Origin: Clostridiales bacterium
GTDB taxonomy: Bacteria > Bacillota > Clostridia > Lachnospirales > Lachnospiraceae
Length of the DNA stretch: 5,034 nucleotides
Assembly: GCA_018369015.1 (NCBI GenBank)
Contig: JAGZDD010000227.1
Location: 1-5,034, forward strand
Direction of reading: 5' to 3'
A program made the translations under genes and the position numbers. Below are positions 4,977-5,034 of the stretch, piece by piece. Numbering within the stretch: the stretch's first letter is position 1; each line of letters opens with the position of its first letter. The notes under the pieces were generated by a model. The model searched no databases. It was not told where the DNA came from and saw nothing but the letters and a program-made list of their open reading frames with translations.

Positions 4977-5034
4977 TTTACTATGAAAGCTCGGCAAGCG
5001 GACGCACAGACGGGCAAGCTCGCTTGGCCGGATG
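4977..5034. repeat. Second, diverged copy of the structured element, cut by the window edge
   Basis: TTTACTATGAAAGCT (4977-4991) repeats 4767-4781 exactly, 210 bases downstream. The following sequence differs in bases but keeps GGGCAAG (5012-5018, compare 4801-4807) and the helix A fold: CAAGC (5015-5019) pairs with GCTTG (5022-5026), and CGG/CCG extends it further. The innermost T-A pair of copy 1 is a C-G pair here, a compensatory change. The rest of the copy lies beyond the window. Confidence 0.6.

Noticed and set aside
4770..5034. CRISPR array or insertion sequence
   Set aside because: The repeats are 210 bases apart with no regular spacers, and no transposase frame is present.

Overview
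The window looks like chromosomal DNA of a low-to-moderate G+C Firmicute, most likely a gut-type Clostridia/Lachnospiraceae member. This rests on consensus AGGAGG-type ribosome binding sites, sigma-A-like promoters, frequent UUG/ATG starts and a fused osmoprotectant-type permease/binding protein. The genus is inference only. No rRNA, tRNA, CRISPR array, transposase or phage gene is visible.

Left part (1-1953). The 3' part of a fused ABC permease plus substrate-binding protein of the glycine betaine/carnitine/choline (OpuB/OpuC) type reads in from the left edge. It meets, tail to tail, a HAD phosphatase on the minus strand; a 9-bp inverted repeat lies at the junction. The HAD gene has its own promoter in the following intergenic region.

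Middle (1954-2280). This gene-poor divergent region carries the regulatory apparatus of the next operon. There is an extended -10 promoter whose -10 box lies inside a perfect 9-3-9 palindrome (a probable operator), then a 5' leader of about 126 nt. After that comes an 11-codon leader ORF with an excellent Shine-Dalgarno, whose last codons can base-pair with the Shine-Dalgarno of the first structural gene. Together this looks like repression plus translational coupling or attenuation.

Operon (2281-4715). Three tightly spaced genes encode a nucleoside hydrolase, an MTA/SAH-nucleosidase-like N-ribosyl hydrolase and a Cof/YbiV-like HAD sugar phosphatase. Two N-glycosidases release bases from nucleosides and a phosphatase probably acts on a sugar phosphate, which suggests nucleoside salvage or detoxification. 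The operon ends at a good intrinsic terminator (4721-4769). Sampled stretches of the operon are more A+T-rich than the left-hand genes, hinting at a different origin.

Right part (4770-5034). There is no convincing gene here. The sequence is a highly structured repeat: about 180 bp bounded by near-perfect inverted ends enclosing three successive long hairpins, foldable into a four-helix junction. A GC-rich hairpin follows, then the start of a second, diverged copy that keeps the hairpin fold and is cut off by the window edge. It resembles a MITE/REP-like dispersed element or a structured RNA; I could not match it to a named family.
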